A stretch of 18,097 bases of DNA. Source: Methanomicrobiales archaeon (GTDB taxonomy: Archaea; Halobacteriota; Methanomicrobia; Methanomicrobiales; Methanoculleaceae). The stretch is from NCBI GenBank assembly GCA_012511245.1, contig JAAZGM010000043.1, forward strand, positions 1 through 18,097, in the 5' to 3' direction. The translations under genes were made by a program, and so were the position numbers. Below the pieces are notes generated by a model. It did not search any database, had not been told where the DNA came from, and was given only the letters and a program-made list of their open reading frames with translations. Positions 6,270 through 14,207 of this stretch are shown here, in pieces (the stretch's first letter is position 1; each line of letters starts with the position of its first letter).

Positions 6270-7144
6270 GATATCGTCACATCCTGCACCATATGCCACG
6301 CGTGCGGGCCGTACTTCTTCACCCGGCGGAGGGTCACCGCCGCCGAGAACCCGGCCTCTCTCACCCGCTCCCGGATCGTCTCGCTCGCATCCCCGATGCT
6401 ATGGACGTGGAGTACGCTCCCCGCCCGGACATGGGCGAGGGCATCGGCGAGCATCGAGGGGGCGTCGAAGTGCCCCATCAAGACCCGGTCGTAGACCCCG
6501 GAGAGGAGTTCACGGCAATCGCCGGCCTCCGCTGTGACACGATCCGCAACGCGGTTTGCCATAATGTTACGTTGCAGGTACTCAAAGGCTATTGGGTTGA
6601 TCTCCATCGCGTGGACCCGTCCGCCGCTTGCGGCCGCAGGTATGGTGAAGTAGCCGATCCCGGAGAACATATCGGCGATCCGCTCGCCGGGCCGGGCGAG
6701 TGCGGCGATCCTCGCCTTCTCATCTCGATTCCCTTGAGCAAACATCACCTTCGTCGGGTCGAGGAAGAAGGTGCAGCCCTGCTCACGGTGCTGTACCTCT
6801 CCGGCGGTGCCGTAGAGGATCTCGACGTCCGGGATGCGCATCTCGCCGGTAAACCCCTTCACCCGGACGACGCCCCGGGGGCGGCAGTGGGAGACGATCG
6901 CGGCAAGTTCCTCCTCTGTCGGCGCATCACCGTGGAGCACCGCGACGTCGCCGACGAGGTGGTAGCCGCGGCCGCGGTAAACCTCCCGCTCCGGAAGATC
7001 GGCATCGGCAGGATACCCCTCCCTGACCGGAACCCAGGCGACGCCATCCTCGACATACGGCCGGCGGGTGGCATCCACCCACTCCGCGCCCGCGACATCC
7101 TCGAGGGCGGCCGCCGGCACCTTCCGCACACGCACGTAATTCAC
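6266..7144 (-). CDS. TYW2/Taw2-type tRNA(Phe) aminocarboxypropyltransferase (Trm5-related)
   Basis: 292 aa from a GTG at 7142-7144 that overlaps the nmd3 stop (GTGA). Longer in-frame extension upstream is just nmd3 read out of frame. The C-terminal half is the Trm5/TYW2 Rossmann domain: LDPTKVMFAQGNRDEKARIA (128-147), motif I DMFSGIGYF (158-166) and motif II AMEINPIAFEYL (179-190). Trm5 has an NLP-type catalytic motif at the next position. Here it is LMGHFDAPS (222-230), the MG form seen in TYW2/Taw2, which transfers the 3-amino-3-carboxypropyl group of SAM to imidazoguanine-37 in wybutosine synthesis. A C-terminal KKYGPHAWHMVQDV completes the family pattern. A Trm5 m1G methylase is the main alternative. 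Confidence 0.8.
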   Translation of the reverse strand: MNYVRVRKVPAAALEDVAGAEWVDATRRPYVEDGVAWVPVREGYPADADLPEREVYRGRGYHLVGDVAVLHGDAPTEEELAAIVSHCRPRGVVRVKGFTGEMRIPDVEILYGTAGEVQHREQGCTFFLDPTKVMFAQGNRDEKARIAALARPGERIADMFSGIGYFTIPAAASGGRVHAMEINPIAFEYLQRNIMANRVADRVTAEAGDCRELLSGVYDRVLMGHFDAPSMLADALAHVRAGSVLHVHSIGDASETIRERVREAGFSAAVTLRRVKKYGPHAWHMVQDVTIS

Positions 7145-8184
7145 CCGACGATGACCAGACGGTCCTGCTCCTCGTCGCGGAGCACCCGGATCGGCTGCCC
7201 CTCCACCGGGAACGTCCAGGAAATCGTGTTGAGTTCCCGCGTCCGGTAGGTCCTCGGGTCCATCAGCCCCACGATGCCCGGCTGCGTGAAGACGACGAGC
7301 GCGGACTCGGCCTCGCGGACGTTTCCTATACAACGTTCGACCTCGCTCTCGGTGAGCGTCCGGGCGGCGCCGGCCGCGAGATCGAAGACCCGGAGCCGGT
7401 GCCCGTCGATATCGCGCACCTCAAAGTAACCACCGCGAGCCACCACAACATCGCCCTTCTGGTAGAACGGCAGCCGGATGGAGTAGGTGACGCGGTAGAG
7501 CGCCTTTCCATCCTTCTCGCCGACCAGCTTCGGGTGGGTCGTGAACCGCCCGCCGAGCGCCCCCGTGATCGCCCTCGCGATCTCCTGACCGAGGTGCTGC
7601 GTCCCAACGGTGATATCGACGCCGTCCTTTGCATCCTCGAGGTCCGATATGAACGAGAAGCGGTCGCCCGACTGCTGGAGCGACTCTTCGGCCTGCTCTG
7701 CAAGGCTCGCGGCGACCTCACGCTCGTAGGCGTTGATCTTCCTGCCGGTCGCCCGCACCTGGACGATCCCCTCGTAGTAGCCGCCGGATATGCGGCTGCA
7801 CCGGTCGCAGGACTCCCTCTGCCACCGGATCTCGGTCTGGCAGGTTCCCCTGACTGGAACGCCATAGAGGGCTGCCTCCACTTCAACAGTGCAGGCCGTC
7901 CTGTTCGATGCGATCTCCTCTGATCGGATGGTGATCCGGATATCCTTCGCGTCTTCGTGGATGGCGACCGCGGATACCGCCAGCTCGCTGATGAGGTCTT
8001 CACGCGGCATCTGGAGATCCGACCAGGTCTTGCCGCGCCGTTGCGAGTCGCAGACCGGACAGCAGACGGCGGTCACGTACGGCTCGCAGGTGAGCAGCCG
8101 CACATCCGCGGCCCGGCACTCCGGGCAGAATCCTTCTTCGCTCGGTTTCCCGCAACGGGGGCAGATATTTGTCTGGATGGTCAT
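7141..8184 (-). CDS. nmd3: NMD3-family ribosome-associated zinc protein
   Basis: 347 aa. The N-terminal domain has paired zinc-ribbon cysteines: ICPRCG (Cys8, Cys11) with FCPEC (Cys20, Cys23), and further Cys at 33, 41, 42 and 45. A third set, ESCDRC, follows near residue 130 with SRISGGYYEGIVQVRA, a hallmark of NMD3. Later segments (VGTQHLGQEIARAITGALGG, YSIRLPFYQKGDVV) match the family core. In eukaryotes NMD3 is the export adaptor of the 60S subunit; archaea have no nucleus, so a late role in large-subunit assembly is inferred. The ATG at 8182-8184 follows the DUF424 gene by 3 bases and the stop overlaps the taw2 start by 4. The arrangement places a ribosome factor in front of a tRNA modification gene. 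Confidence 0.88.
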   Translation of the reverse strand: MTIQTNICPRCGKPSEEGFCPECRAADVRLLTCEPYVTAVCCPVCDSQRRGKTWSDLQMPREDLISELAVSAVAIHEDAKDIRITIRSEEIASNRTACTVEVEAALYGVPVRGTCQTEIRWQRESCDRCSRISGGYYEGIVQVRATGRKINAYEREVAASLAEQAEESLQQSGDRFSFISDLEDAKDGVDITVGTQHLGQEIARAITGALGGRFTTHPKLVGEKDGKALYRVTYSIRLPFYQKGDVVVARGGYFEVRDIDGHRLRVFDLAAGAARTLTESEVERCIGNVREAESALVVFTQPGIVGLMDPRTYRTRELNTISWTFPVEGQPIRVLRDEEQDRLVIVG

Positions 8185-8187
8185 GGA

Positions 8188-8481
8188 TCAGATCCGGAAT
8201 ATCTGGGCGTGCGGGACGTCGCCGATCATGATGCAGTCTTCCTCGGCGATGAGGCCCATGGCGACGGCGAGGGCTACGACACGCTTCCCTATAATGTTGG
8301 CGTTCTCAGCACACGCAAGCGCCCCCCGGACGTCCTCTTCGCAGGCACATTCGGTGCCGTAGAAGCCTCTGTTGATGCAGATCTCCACATCGCCGTGCAT
8401 CAGGGTGGTGTCCATGAGTTCGGCGTCGCAGGCCGCCAGGACCTCACCGGAGCCCGATATGCGGTGCACTTTTAAGTACAT
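8188..8481 (-). CDS. DUF424 family protein
   Basis: 97 aa if started at the ATG 8479-8481 (MYLKVHR), where family homology begins. An ATG at 8505 would add 8 residues with no better ribosome site. It is a compact alpha/beta protein: strand (YLKVHRIS), strand and acidic turn (EVLAACDAELMD), TTLMHGDVEICINRGFY, a Cys-containing helix, then IGKRVVALAVAMGLI and a hydrophobic end. This is the conserved archaeal DUF424 (COG2412) of unknown function, regularly found near translation genes. It ends 3 bases before nmd3, so a ribosome link is an inference from position. The 44-base gap from the TatD-like gene is the largest inside the operon. Confidence 0.8.
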   Translation of the reverse strand: MYLKVHRISGSGEVLAACDAELMDTTLMHGDVEICINRGFYGTECACEEDVRGALACAENANIIGKRVVALAVAMGLIAEEDCIMIGDVPHAQIFRI

Positions 8482-8525
8482 CACATATCGTTTGACGCGA
8501 GCCATCAAAAAGGTGCACGGTTCCG

Positions 8526-9356
8526 TCAGGGAAGCGTGATATCCACGCCGTAAGTGCGAGACGGAGTTTCCTGATGGATGCGCCAGGCATCATCCTCGGT
8601 GATGAGCCCCTCTTCGAGGTACCGGCGCGTGAACCGCGGGACCGACTTCGGCCCGATGACCGCACCGGGCCGGGAGTTCTCATCCATGTAATCGCTCTCC
8701 ATCGTGAACCAGCGGCCAGACCGGGCGAGCGTGGGGATATCTTCGTGACGCGCGATGAAGGAGGGCATGAGGGGCGTGTCGGGCGTCGCGAAGTGTTTGA
8801 CGACCTGCTCGATCGAGATACCGGCCTGCCGCGCCATATCGACAACGTCGGTGCACGGCCCGCTCTCGGCGTGGAGCTGGACGGCGCAACTGCAATCGGC
8901 GCCGAGTTCGAGGGCATGGAAGAGGACGGTGTTTGAGGCTGCGAGCACCTCCGGCGGGACCTCGTAGTGGGGGCGGCCGCTCTTGAGAGCGACGGCCCGG
9001 CCATCCGCGACGTAACGGGCGGCGATGTCGAGACCGGCCATCATGACGCCAGCGGCCTCATCGAGGCTCATCCGTGCGGTAAGCCGGTTTATCTCCGCTG
9101 GATGGACGCCGAGGACCGGGTAGACGACGAGTCCGGTCTCCCCTACCATGTCAGCGACCTGGAACGTTCTATCGAAGACCTCCCGGTAGTCCTCACCGGT
9201 GGACGGTTCGACCCCAAGCGACCAGGAGGGTTTCGTGACGAGGAAGATGTGCGTCCCCCCGCTGCGGCGAAAGTCCTTTGCGGCCTCGACGCCCCGGCCG
9301 TTCACCGGATCGATATGGATATGGTCGTCAGTGATCGGTATTGCGGGGAGTTTCAT
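8526..9356 (-). CDS. TatD-related metal-dependent hydrolase
   Basis: 276 aa, amidohydrolase-type TIM barrel (archaeal TatD-like, COG1831). Probable metal ligands: ITDDHIHID at the N-terminus (His12, His14), GVHP at 83-86, the AVALKSGRPHYE region at 121-132 with its Glu, LHAE (His162), VKHFA (His188) and MESDYMDE with Asp222. TatD enzymes are usually Mg-dependent nucleases or phosphoesterases, but the substrate of this archaeal branch is unknown. The ALKSGRPH segment takes the place of the common IGEIGLD, so catalysis may differ. The ATG at 9354-9356 overlaps the end of mptD by 29 bases, and the operon context mixes pterin, ribosome and CoA genes, giving no specific clue. The superfamily call is safe; function is not. 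Confidence 0.85.
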   Translation of the reverse strand: MKLPAIPITDDHIHIDPVNGRGVEAAKDFRRSGGTHIFLVTKPSWSLGVEPSTGEDYREVFDRTFQVADMVGETGLVVYPVLGVHPAEINRLTARMSLDEAAGVMMAGLDIAARYVADGRAVALKSGRPHYEVPPEVLAASNTVLFHALELGADCSCAVQLHAESGPCTDVVDMARQAGISIEQVVKHFATPDTPLMPSFIARHEDIPTLARSGRWFTMESDYMDENSRPGAVIGPKSVPRFTRRYLEEGLITEDDAWRIHQETPSRTYGVDITLP

Positions 9357-9681
9357 GGAACTCGACGATCTCCATCATGGGGTAGTCGTCCTCGAGGTGT
9401 AGCCGGGCGCGGCAGACGGTTGCGCCGACCTCGGTCGTGATCGCGGCATCAATCATCTTCCCGGCAAGTTCCGAGTAGCCGAACCGGTTCGAGACCATCA
9501 GGTCGCGATTCAGCCGAACGCGGATATCCGTCACGTAGGGCTGGAGGCCGACGGCCTGCTCGATGGCGGTCTCAACGGTCGCGGCGGTCTCGCGGGCGAT
9601 GGGCGTCCCGACGAACTGGTGGTAGAGAGCGCCGAGTTTTATGCCGGCTTCGAAGGCTGCTCTCTCGCGGTCGGTGATCAT
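9328..9681 (-). CDS. mptD: Archaeal dihydroneopterin aldolase
   Basis: 117 aa, matching the small archaeal MptD family (COG2098, DUF381). The enzyme cleaves 7,8-dihydroneopterin to 6-hydroxymethyl-7,8-dihydropterin and glycolaldehyde, on the route to tetrahydromethanopterin, the C1 carrier of methanogenesis. Family features: ERAAFEAGIKLGALYHQFVGTP at the N-terminus, VETAIEQAVGLQPYV, then NRFGYSEL and the C-terminal EDDYPMMEIVEF. I start it at the ATG 9679-9681 and not at an in-frame upstream codon (9831), because homology begins at TDRERAAFE and a TATA-like box sits about 27 bases before this ATG. There is no Shine-Dalgarno, so the transcript is probably leaderless and this is the first gene of the operon. 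Confidence 0.92.
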   Translation of the reverse strand: MITDRERAAFEAGIKLGALYHQFVGTPIARETAATVETAIEQAVGLQPYVTDIRVRLNRDLMVSNRFGYSELAGKMIDAAITTEVGATVCRARLHLEDDYPMMEIVEFHETPRNTDH

Positions 9682-9703
9682 GGTTAGTAGATTTGTGGTG
9701 CGG

Positions 9704-9712
9704 GGTAATAAG
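9704..9712 (-). promoter_or_regulatory. TATA-like box for mptD and the ten-gene operon
   Basis: On the minus strand CTTATTACC is centred about 27 bases before the mptD ATG, the spacing expected between TATA box and transcription start in archaea. No Shine-Dalgarno lies between them. This predicts leaderless initiation at 9681. Confidence 0.5.
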
Positions 9713-10021
9713 GGGGTGTCGGTGGAGAGACACAGAGAGATGGACCTGGAAAGATTGCGGGGGGAAGGGTGGCGCTGATACCATCTTGCTGATGCCTCTT
9801 CTTTGTGATGACAGTACTCAATCTGATACAAATTGTATGAAAACTCACCGAAATGCGCACCCGGATCGGAGACAATAGTCCGTGCTGAACTGCAGGAATT
9901 TGAGATCAGGTGTCAGAAGAGGCATATTCGTATATGCGGTGATCGCACGACTCTGGCAAAGTCAATGCCCTCTCAGAATTATATCTTCTCCAGGGAATAA
10001 TCCCAAATAATCATATATTTC
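9712..10021. other. Gene-free AT-richer stretch with several inverted repeats
   Basis: No convincing coding frame is seen on either strand. The stretch is richer in A+T than its neighbours and contains three perfect inverted repeats: ATACAA-A-TTGTAT at 9826-9838, GCATAT-TCGT-ATATGC at 9922-9937, and a distant pair (next entry). TATA-like sequences occur near 9976-9984. It may hold a small RNA or regulatory sites for mptD, but nothing shows transcription. Confidence 0.5.
9792..9925. repeat. 11-bp perfect inverted repeat spanning 134 bp
   Basis: ATGCCTCTTCT at 9792-9802 is repeated inverted as AGAAGAGGCAT at 9915-9925. No target-site duplication flanks the arms, so a miniature transposon is not supported. 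Some such pairs arise by chance. Confidence 0.6.
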
Positions 10022-10027
10022 AAAAAA
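10022..10027 (-). terminator. Oligo-T terminator of the tRNA gene
   Basis: Six T on the minus strand begin six bases past the tRNA 3' end, the normal position for an archaeal tRNA terminator. Confidence 0.6.
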
Positions 10028-10033
10028 CAGTAG

Positions 10034-10107
10034 TGGGCTCGCTGAGATTCGAACTCAGGACCTCCGCCATGTCAAGGCGACGTCATAACCAGCTAGACCA
10101 CGAGCCC
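10034..10107 (-). tRNA. tRNA-Val (anticodon GAC)
   Basis: The minus-strand sequence folds as a complete cloverleaf of 74 bases. The acceptor stem is GGGCTCG with CGAGCCC, the D arm starts GTC and ends GAC, the anticodon stem TCGCC/GGCGG encloses the loop TTGACAT with anticodon GAC, and the T arm is CTGAG-TTCGAAT-CTCAG. The discriminator is A. GAC reads valine codons GUC and GUU. CCA is not encoded (the genomic bases after the discriminator are CTA), so it is added by the CCA enzyme. There is no intron. Confidence 0.96.
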
Positions 10108-10143
10108 GTGTCTGCCCGACGATCAATAAGGTTGGTGCTCCGG

Positions 10144-10152
10144 GTATAAAAT
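10144..10152 (-). promoter_or_regulatory. TATA box of tRNA-Val
   Basis: ATTTTATAC on the minus strand is centred about 40 bases before the mature tRNA 5' end, predicting a primary transcript with a leader of about 14 bases to be removed by RNase P. Confidence 0.6.
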
Positions 10153-10214
10153 TATTGCCACGCGCCAGAATCCGCTCTATCCCGGCTCCACCGCATCAGC
10201 AGCCGGGGCACAGC

Positions 10215-10220
10215 AAAAAA
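10215..10220 (-). terminator. Oligo-T terminator of serA
   Basis: Six T on the minus strand lie 18 bases past the serA stop codon, before the tRNA promoter. Confidence 0.5.
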
Positions 10221-10237
10221 GGAGAGTGGCAGTTCGA

Positions 10238-11821
10238 TCAGATCTCGGCGTGCTTTGCCGTGTGAATGCCGTCGATCTTCTTGATCTCGTCCATCGCCTC
10301 GGCCGGCACTGCCGAATCGACCGTGAGGACCATCAGGGCCTCCTCGCCGGGCTTGTGGCGGCCAACCTGCATCCCCGCGATGTTCACGTTCGCTCGACCG
10401 AGGATCGTCGCGGCCTTGCCGATGACGCCCGGTTTGTCGGTGTGGCGAGAGATGACCACGTGGCCGGTCGGGGTCAGGTCGGTCATGTACCCGCCGATGC
10501 CCACGATCCGCGCGCGGTTCGGGCCGGATACGCTCCCGCTCACCGTCTCGGTCATCCGGTCGGTCTTTGCCGTGATGCAGATGATGTTTCTGAATCCCTG
10601 CGCCTCCTCGGTCGTCGTCTCGCTCATCCGGATGCCGCGCTCTTTTGCCACGAACTCCGCATTCACGATGTTGACCGGCGCCTGCAGGATCGGGTCGAGG
10701 ATGCCCTTCAGGATGACGCGGGTGATGAACTTCGTGTTCGGGAGCGCCGCCGCCTCGCCGCCGTAGGTGATCTCGAGCGACTCAAGCCTTCCCTCCGTAA
10801 GCTGGATGAGGAGGCTCCCCATCTTCTGCGCAAGGATTGCATAGGGTTCGACGACCGCCTGCTGCTCCGCCGGGATCATCGGCGCGTTCACCACATACTT
10901 CGCCGCACCGCCCGAGAGAACGCTGATACACTGGTTTGCAACCGATATTGCAACGTTCTGCTGTGCCTCGACCGTGCTCGCTCCGAGGTGCGGGGTGACG
11001 ATCACCCTATCAAGAGCGATGATCGGTGAGTCCGTCGGCGGTTCGCTCTCAAAGACATCGAGTGCTGCACCAGCGACCTTACCGCTCGCTATCCCGTCCG
11101 CAAGGGCTTTCTCATCGATGATCCCACCACGGGCACAGTTGATCAACCGGACGCCGTCCTTCATCGTCGCGATCGTCTTCGCGTTGATGACGTGGCGTGT
11201 CTCCTTGATCAACGGCGTGTGGACGGTGATGACGTCCGCCCTCCGGAAGAGCTCATCGAGCGGCACCATCTCCACACCGAGGGTTGCCGCGCGCTCCTTC
11301 GTGATGAACGGGTCGTAGGCGATGACTCTCATCTCCATCGCCTGTGCACGCTTCGCCACTTCGCGCCCGATACGCCCGAATCCCATGACACCGAGAACCT
11401 TGTCGTTCAGTTCAACGCCCATGAACTTCGAGCGCTTCCACTCGCCTTCCTTCAAGGACGCCGTCGCCTGGGGGATATTTCGCGCGAGCGAGAGCATCAT
11501 CGCCATCGTGTGCTCTGTGGCTGCGAGCGTGTTCCCCTCAGGCGCGTTCGCAACGACGATGCCCCTCCTCGTTGCCGCATCCGTATCGATATTGTCGACC
11601 CCGGCGCCGGCACGGCCGATGAACTTGAGTCTTCCTCCTGCATCGATGACCTGTGCTGTCACCTCGGTGCCCGAGCGTACCAGCAGGGCATCATACTCTC
11701 CAATGATAGCAACAAGTTGATCCTCGGTCAGCCCGGTGTTGACATCCACATCGGCAAACCCCTTCAGGATCTCAATCCCTTCCTCTGCCAGCGGGTCGCT
11801 GACCAGCACTCTATATTTCAC
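10238..11821 (-). CDS. serA: D-3-phosphoglycerate dehydrogenase
   Basis: 527 aa, the long (type 1) form of PGDH, which oxidises 3-phosphoglycerate with NAD as the first step of serine synthesis. Domains in order: substrate domain with GRAGAGVDNID (69-79), NAD-binding Rossmann fold with GVMGFGRIG (144-152), catalytic Arg231 in NCARGG, Glu260 in FESEP and His278 in TPHLGAST. An intervening allosteric substrate-binding domain follows (about 315-450), then a C-terminal ACT domain (HVVISRHTDKPGVIGKA onward) that in relatives binds L-serine for feedback inhibition. The start is a GTG at 11819-11821; there is only a weak ribosome site, and a TATA box about 30 bases upstream leaves almost no leader. 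It is monocistronic and divergent from ppsA. Confidence 0.96.
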   Translation of the reverse strand: MKYRVLVSDPLAEEGIEILKGFADVDVNTGLTEDQLVAIIGEYDALLVRSGTEVTAQVIDAGGRLKFIGRAGAGVDNIDTDAATRRGIVVANAPEGNTLAATEHTMAMMLSLARNIPQATASLKEGEWKRSKFMGVELNDKVLGVMGFGRIGREVAKRAQAMEMRVIAYDPFITKERAATLGVEMVPLDELFRRADVITVHTPLIKETRHVINAKTIATMKDGVRLINCARGGIIDEKALADGIASGKVAGAALDVFESEPPTDSPIIALDRVIVTPHLGASTVEAQQNVAISVANQCISVLSGGAAKYVVNAPMIPAEQQAVVEPYAILAQKMGSLLIQLTEGRLESLEITYGGEAAALPNTKFITRVILKGILDPILQAPVNIVNAEFVAKERGIRMSETTTEEAQGFRNIICITAKTDRMTETVSGSVSGPNRARIVGIGGYMTDLTPTGHVVISRHTDKPGVIGKAATILGRANVNIAGMQVGRHKPGEEALMVLTVDSAVPAEAMDEIKKIDGIHTAKHAEI

Positions 11822-11915
11822 GGTTCAACCCATACTAATTCAACATCATATGTATTGATGCTTTTTCCTCCGAAATCTTTTATGTGATGGTGAGAAGTAT
11901 ATGTGTGGTGCGAGC
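11822..11915. promoter_or_regulatory. Divergent serA/ppsA promoter region
   Basis: For serA (minus strand) an AT-rich ATACATATGA at 11855-11846 lies about 30 bases before the GTG. For ppsA (plus strand) a BRE-like CGAAATC followed by TTTATGTG near 11879-11886 predicts a start near 11908, just before the ATG at 11916. The two boxes are only about 30 bases apart, so the two genes may compete for or share factors. Confidence 0.5.
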
Positions 11916-14207
11916 ATGAAGGAAATGCCCAACGTTTTGTGGCTCGAAGAGATAAAAAAGGAAGATATTGTCTCTGTAGGTGGAAAGGGAGCATCACTGG
12001 GCGAGATGACAGCCATCGGCCTCCCAGTGCCGAAGGCGTTTGTGGTGACTGCCCAGGCGTTTCGAAAGTTTCTTGTAGAGACCGGGATCGAAGAAGAACT
12101 CTTCCGGAGACTTGAGCGTCTCGACGTTGACGACAACGGAGCGCTTGAATCTGTCTCAAAGGATGTGCAGGCCTTCGTCCTCAGCGTCGAGATGCCCGAT
12201 CACATCCGCGAGGGTATCATCGATGCATACGCCCGGATGGGTGCGAACGGGACGGTCGTCGCCGTCCGGTCGAGCGCTACCGCTGAAGACCTGCCGGACG
12301 CAAGTTTTGCCGGTCAGCAGGACACGTTCCTCAATATCCTCGGCGATGATGACCTTCTCGATGCCGTCCAGCGTTGCTGGGCTTCGCTCTATGGCGCGCG
12401 CGCCATCTACTACCGGGCCAAACAGGGTTTCGACGACCGGAGCGTGAACATCGCCGTCGTCGTCCAGGAACTCATCCGTTCGGAGAAGTCCGGCGTCATG
12501 TTCACCTCCCACCCCGTCACCGGCGAGCCCCTGACGATCGTCGAGGGCTCCTGGGGACTCGGGGAGGCCGTCGTCTCCGGAAGCGTCTCCCCCGACAACT
12601 ATGTCTTTGATCTGCGCTCCGGCCGGGTCGTCGACCGCCTGATCGCCGAGAAAGAGATCATGATCGTGCCGGAGGGTGAACACGGCACAAAGACCGTCGA
12701 CCTCACCGCCGAACAGCGCGTCGCTCCTGTCCTCTCTGATACGGAGGTTGGTCGCCTTGCGACGCTCGGCAAGATCGCCGAAGACCACTACGGCATCCCA
12801 CAGGATGTCGAGTGGGCGATCGTCGGCCCCGACGTCTTCATCCTCCAGTCGCGGCCGATCACGACGATCCGCCAGCCGGACCTCCCGCGGGGTGAGACAA
12901 AAGCCGCGAAGGGTGCTTCTCTTGGCGTAGTGCTCGCCGAAGGCCAGGGGGCATCCCCGGGCATCGCAAGCGGCCGGGTCGTCATCGTGCGCGACGTCAA
13001 GGACACGAGCGCCGTCAAGGACGGCGACATCCTGGTCACGAAGATGACCAACCCCGACATGGTGCCGGCGATGCGCCGGGTCAGCGCCATCATCACCGAC
13101 GAGGGTGGGATGACCTGCCACGCGGCCATCGTGAGCCGCGAACTCGGCACTCCCGCGGTCGTCGGGACGAAGAAGGCGACAAAGGTCTTGAAAGACGGCC
13201 AGGTCGTCACGGTCGACGGCGAGAAGGGCATCATCTACGAAGGAGCGGTCGAGGCTCCGGTGGCGTCTGCATCGGCAACTGCGCTTGCGGTGGCAACTGC
13301 GGCCGCCCCGATCATCACCGGCACGCTCGTCAAGGTGAACGTCTCCCTCCCCGAGGCCGCACAGCGGGCTGCCGCGACCGGTGCGGACGGTGTCGGCCTT
13401 CTCCGGATCGAGCATCTCATCCTCGGTCTCGCAAAGACCCCCGGCTGGTACGTCGAGAACGGGAGAGAAGAGGAGTTCATCGCCGAACTCTACGGTGGCA
13501 TCAAGACCGTCCTCGACGCCTTCCCGGGCAAGCCCGTCTGGGTCAGGACGCTCGATGCTCCGACCGACGAGTTCCGCAACATGGAGGGCGGGGAGAGCGA
13601 ACCGATCGAGCACAACCCGATGCTCGGCTGGCGCGGCATCCGTCGCGACCTCCAGACCCCCGACCAGTTCCGGATGCAGATTGAGGCGTTCAAGCGGCTC
13701 TGGGCGGCAGGCTACGACAACCTCGGCGTCATGTTCCCGATGGTCAACCACCCGTCCGAGTTCACCCGGGCCCGGGCGATGATGAAGGAGTGGGGTGTCG
13801 ATGTGGAGACGGCGACCCTCGGCGTCATGATCGAGGTCCCCGGCAGCGCCCTCATGATCGAGGAGTTCATCGAGGCCGGTATCCGGTTCGCGTCGTTCGG
13901 GACGAACGATCTCGTCCAGTACACGCTCGCGATCGACCGGAACAACGAGCACGTCGCCGATATGTACGATCCCCGGCACCCCGCCGTGCTCTGGCTGATC
14001 GACCACGCGATCCGGGCCTGCCGGGCGCACGGCGTCGAGTGCTCCATCTGCGGCCAGGCCGGCTCCGACCCCGATATGGTCATGTGGCTCGTCGAGCACG
14101 GTATCTCCAGCGTCTCGGCGAATATCGATGCGGTTCCCCGCATCCGTGAGGCTGTAGCACGTAAAGAGCGCCAGATCCTCCTTGATGCGGCGAGAAAAAA
14201 TGCGTGA
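11916..14207 (+). CDS. ppsA: Phosphoenolpyruvate synthase (pyruvate, water dikinase)
   Basis: 763 aa. The enzyme makes PEP, AMP and phosphate from pyruvate and ATP, feeding gluconeogenesis from acetyl-CoA-derived pyruvate in a methanogen. Domains: N-terminal ATP-grasp (VGGKGASLGEM at about 21-31, VAVRSSATAEDLPDASFAGQQ), the swivelling phosphohistidine domain with GGMTCHAAIVSRELG, whose His402 carries the phosphate, and the C-terminal PEP-binding barrel (GVGLLRIEHL, SFGTNDLVQYTLAIDR, CSICGQ with Cys712 as likely acid/base). I chose the ATG at 11916 (KEMPNVLW) and not 11901, because the predicted transcription start lies after 11901 and homology starts at PNVLWL. It leads the plus-strand unit and overlaps mfnA by 8 bases. 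Large antisense frames here are shadows. Confidence 0.95.
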   Translation: MKEMPNVLWLEEIKKEDIVSVGGKGASLGEMTAIGLPVPKAFVVTAQAFRKFLVETGIEEELFRRLERLDVDDNGALESVSKDVQAFVLSVEMPDHIREGIIDAYARMGANGTVVAVRSSATAEDLPDASFAGQQDTFLNILGDDDLLDAVQRCWASLYGARAIYYRAKQGFDDRSVNIAVVVQELIRSEKSGVMFTSHPVTGEPLTIVEGSWGLGEAVVSGSVSPDNYVFDLRSGRVVDRLIAEKEIMIVPEGEHGTKTVDLTAEQRVAPVLSDTEVGRLATLGKIAEDHYGIPQDVEWAIVGPDVFILQSRPITTIRQPDLPRGETKAAKGASLGVVLAEGQGASPGIASGRVVIVRDVKDTSAVKDGDILVTKMTNPDMVPAMRRVSAIITDEGGMTCHAAIVSRELGTPAVVGTKKATKVLKDGQVVTVDGEKGIIYEGAVEAPVASASATALAVATAAAPIITGTLVKVNVSLPEAAQRAAATGADGVGLLRIEHLILGLAKTPGWYVENGREEEFIAELYGGIKTVLDAFPGKPVWVRTLDAPTDEFRNMEGGESEPIEHNPMLGWRGIRRDLQTPDQFRMQIEAFKRLWAAGYDNLGVMFPMVNHPSEFTRARAMMKEWGVDVETATLGVMIEVPGSALMIEEFIEAGIRFASFGTNDLVQYTLAIDRNNEHVADMYDPRHPAVLWLIDHAIRACRAHGVECSICGQAGSDPDMVMWLVEHGISSVSANIDAVPRIREAVARKERQILLDAARKNA

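Noticed and set aside
6266..7333. ATG or upstream start giving a 355-residue tRNA enzyme
   Set aside because: The extra 63 residues are nmd3 coding sequence in another frame; the family N-terminus begins at the GTG at 7144.
9682..9831. Upstream extension of mptD
   Set aside because: The added 50 residues lack similarity to the family and cross the TATA-like box.
9792..9925. Inverted repeat as a miniature transposable element
   Set aside because: Arms are only 11 bp, no target-site duplication is present and no related transposase is in the window.
10034..10107. tRNA gene as an integration site
   Set aside because: No integrase, partial tRNA duplicate or foreign cargo flanks it within the window.
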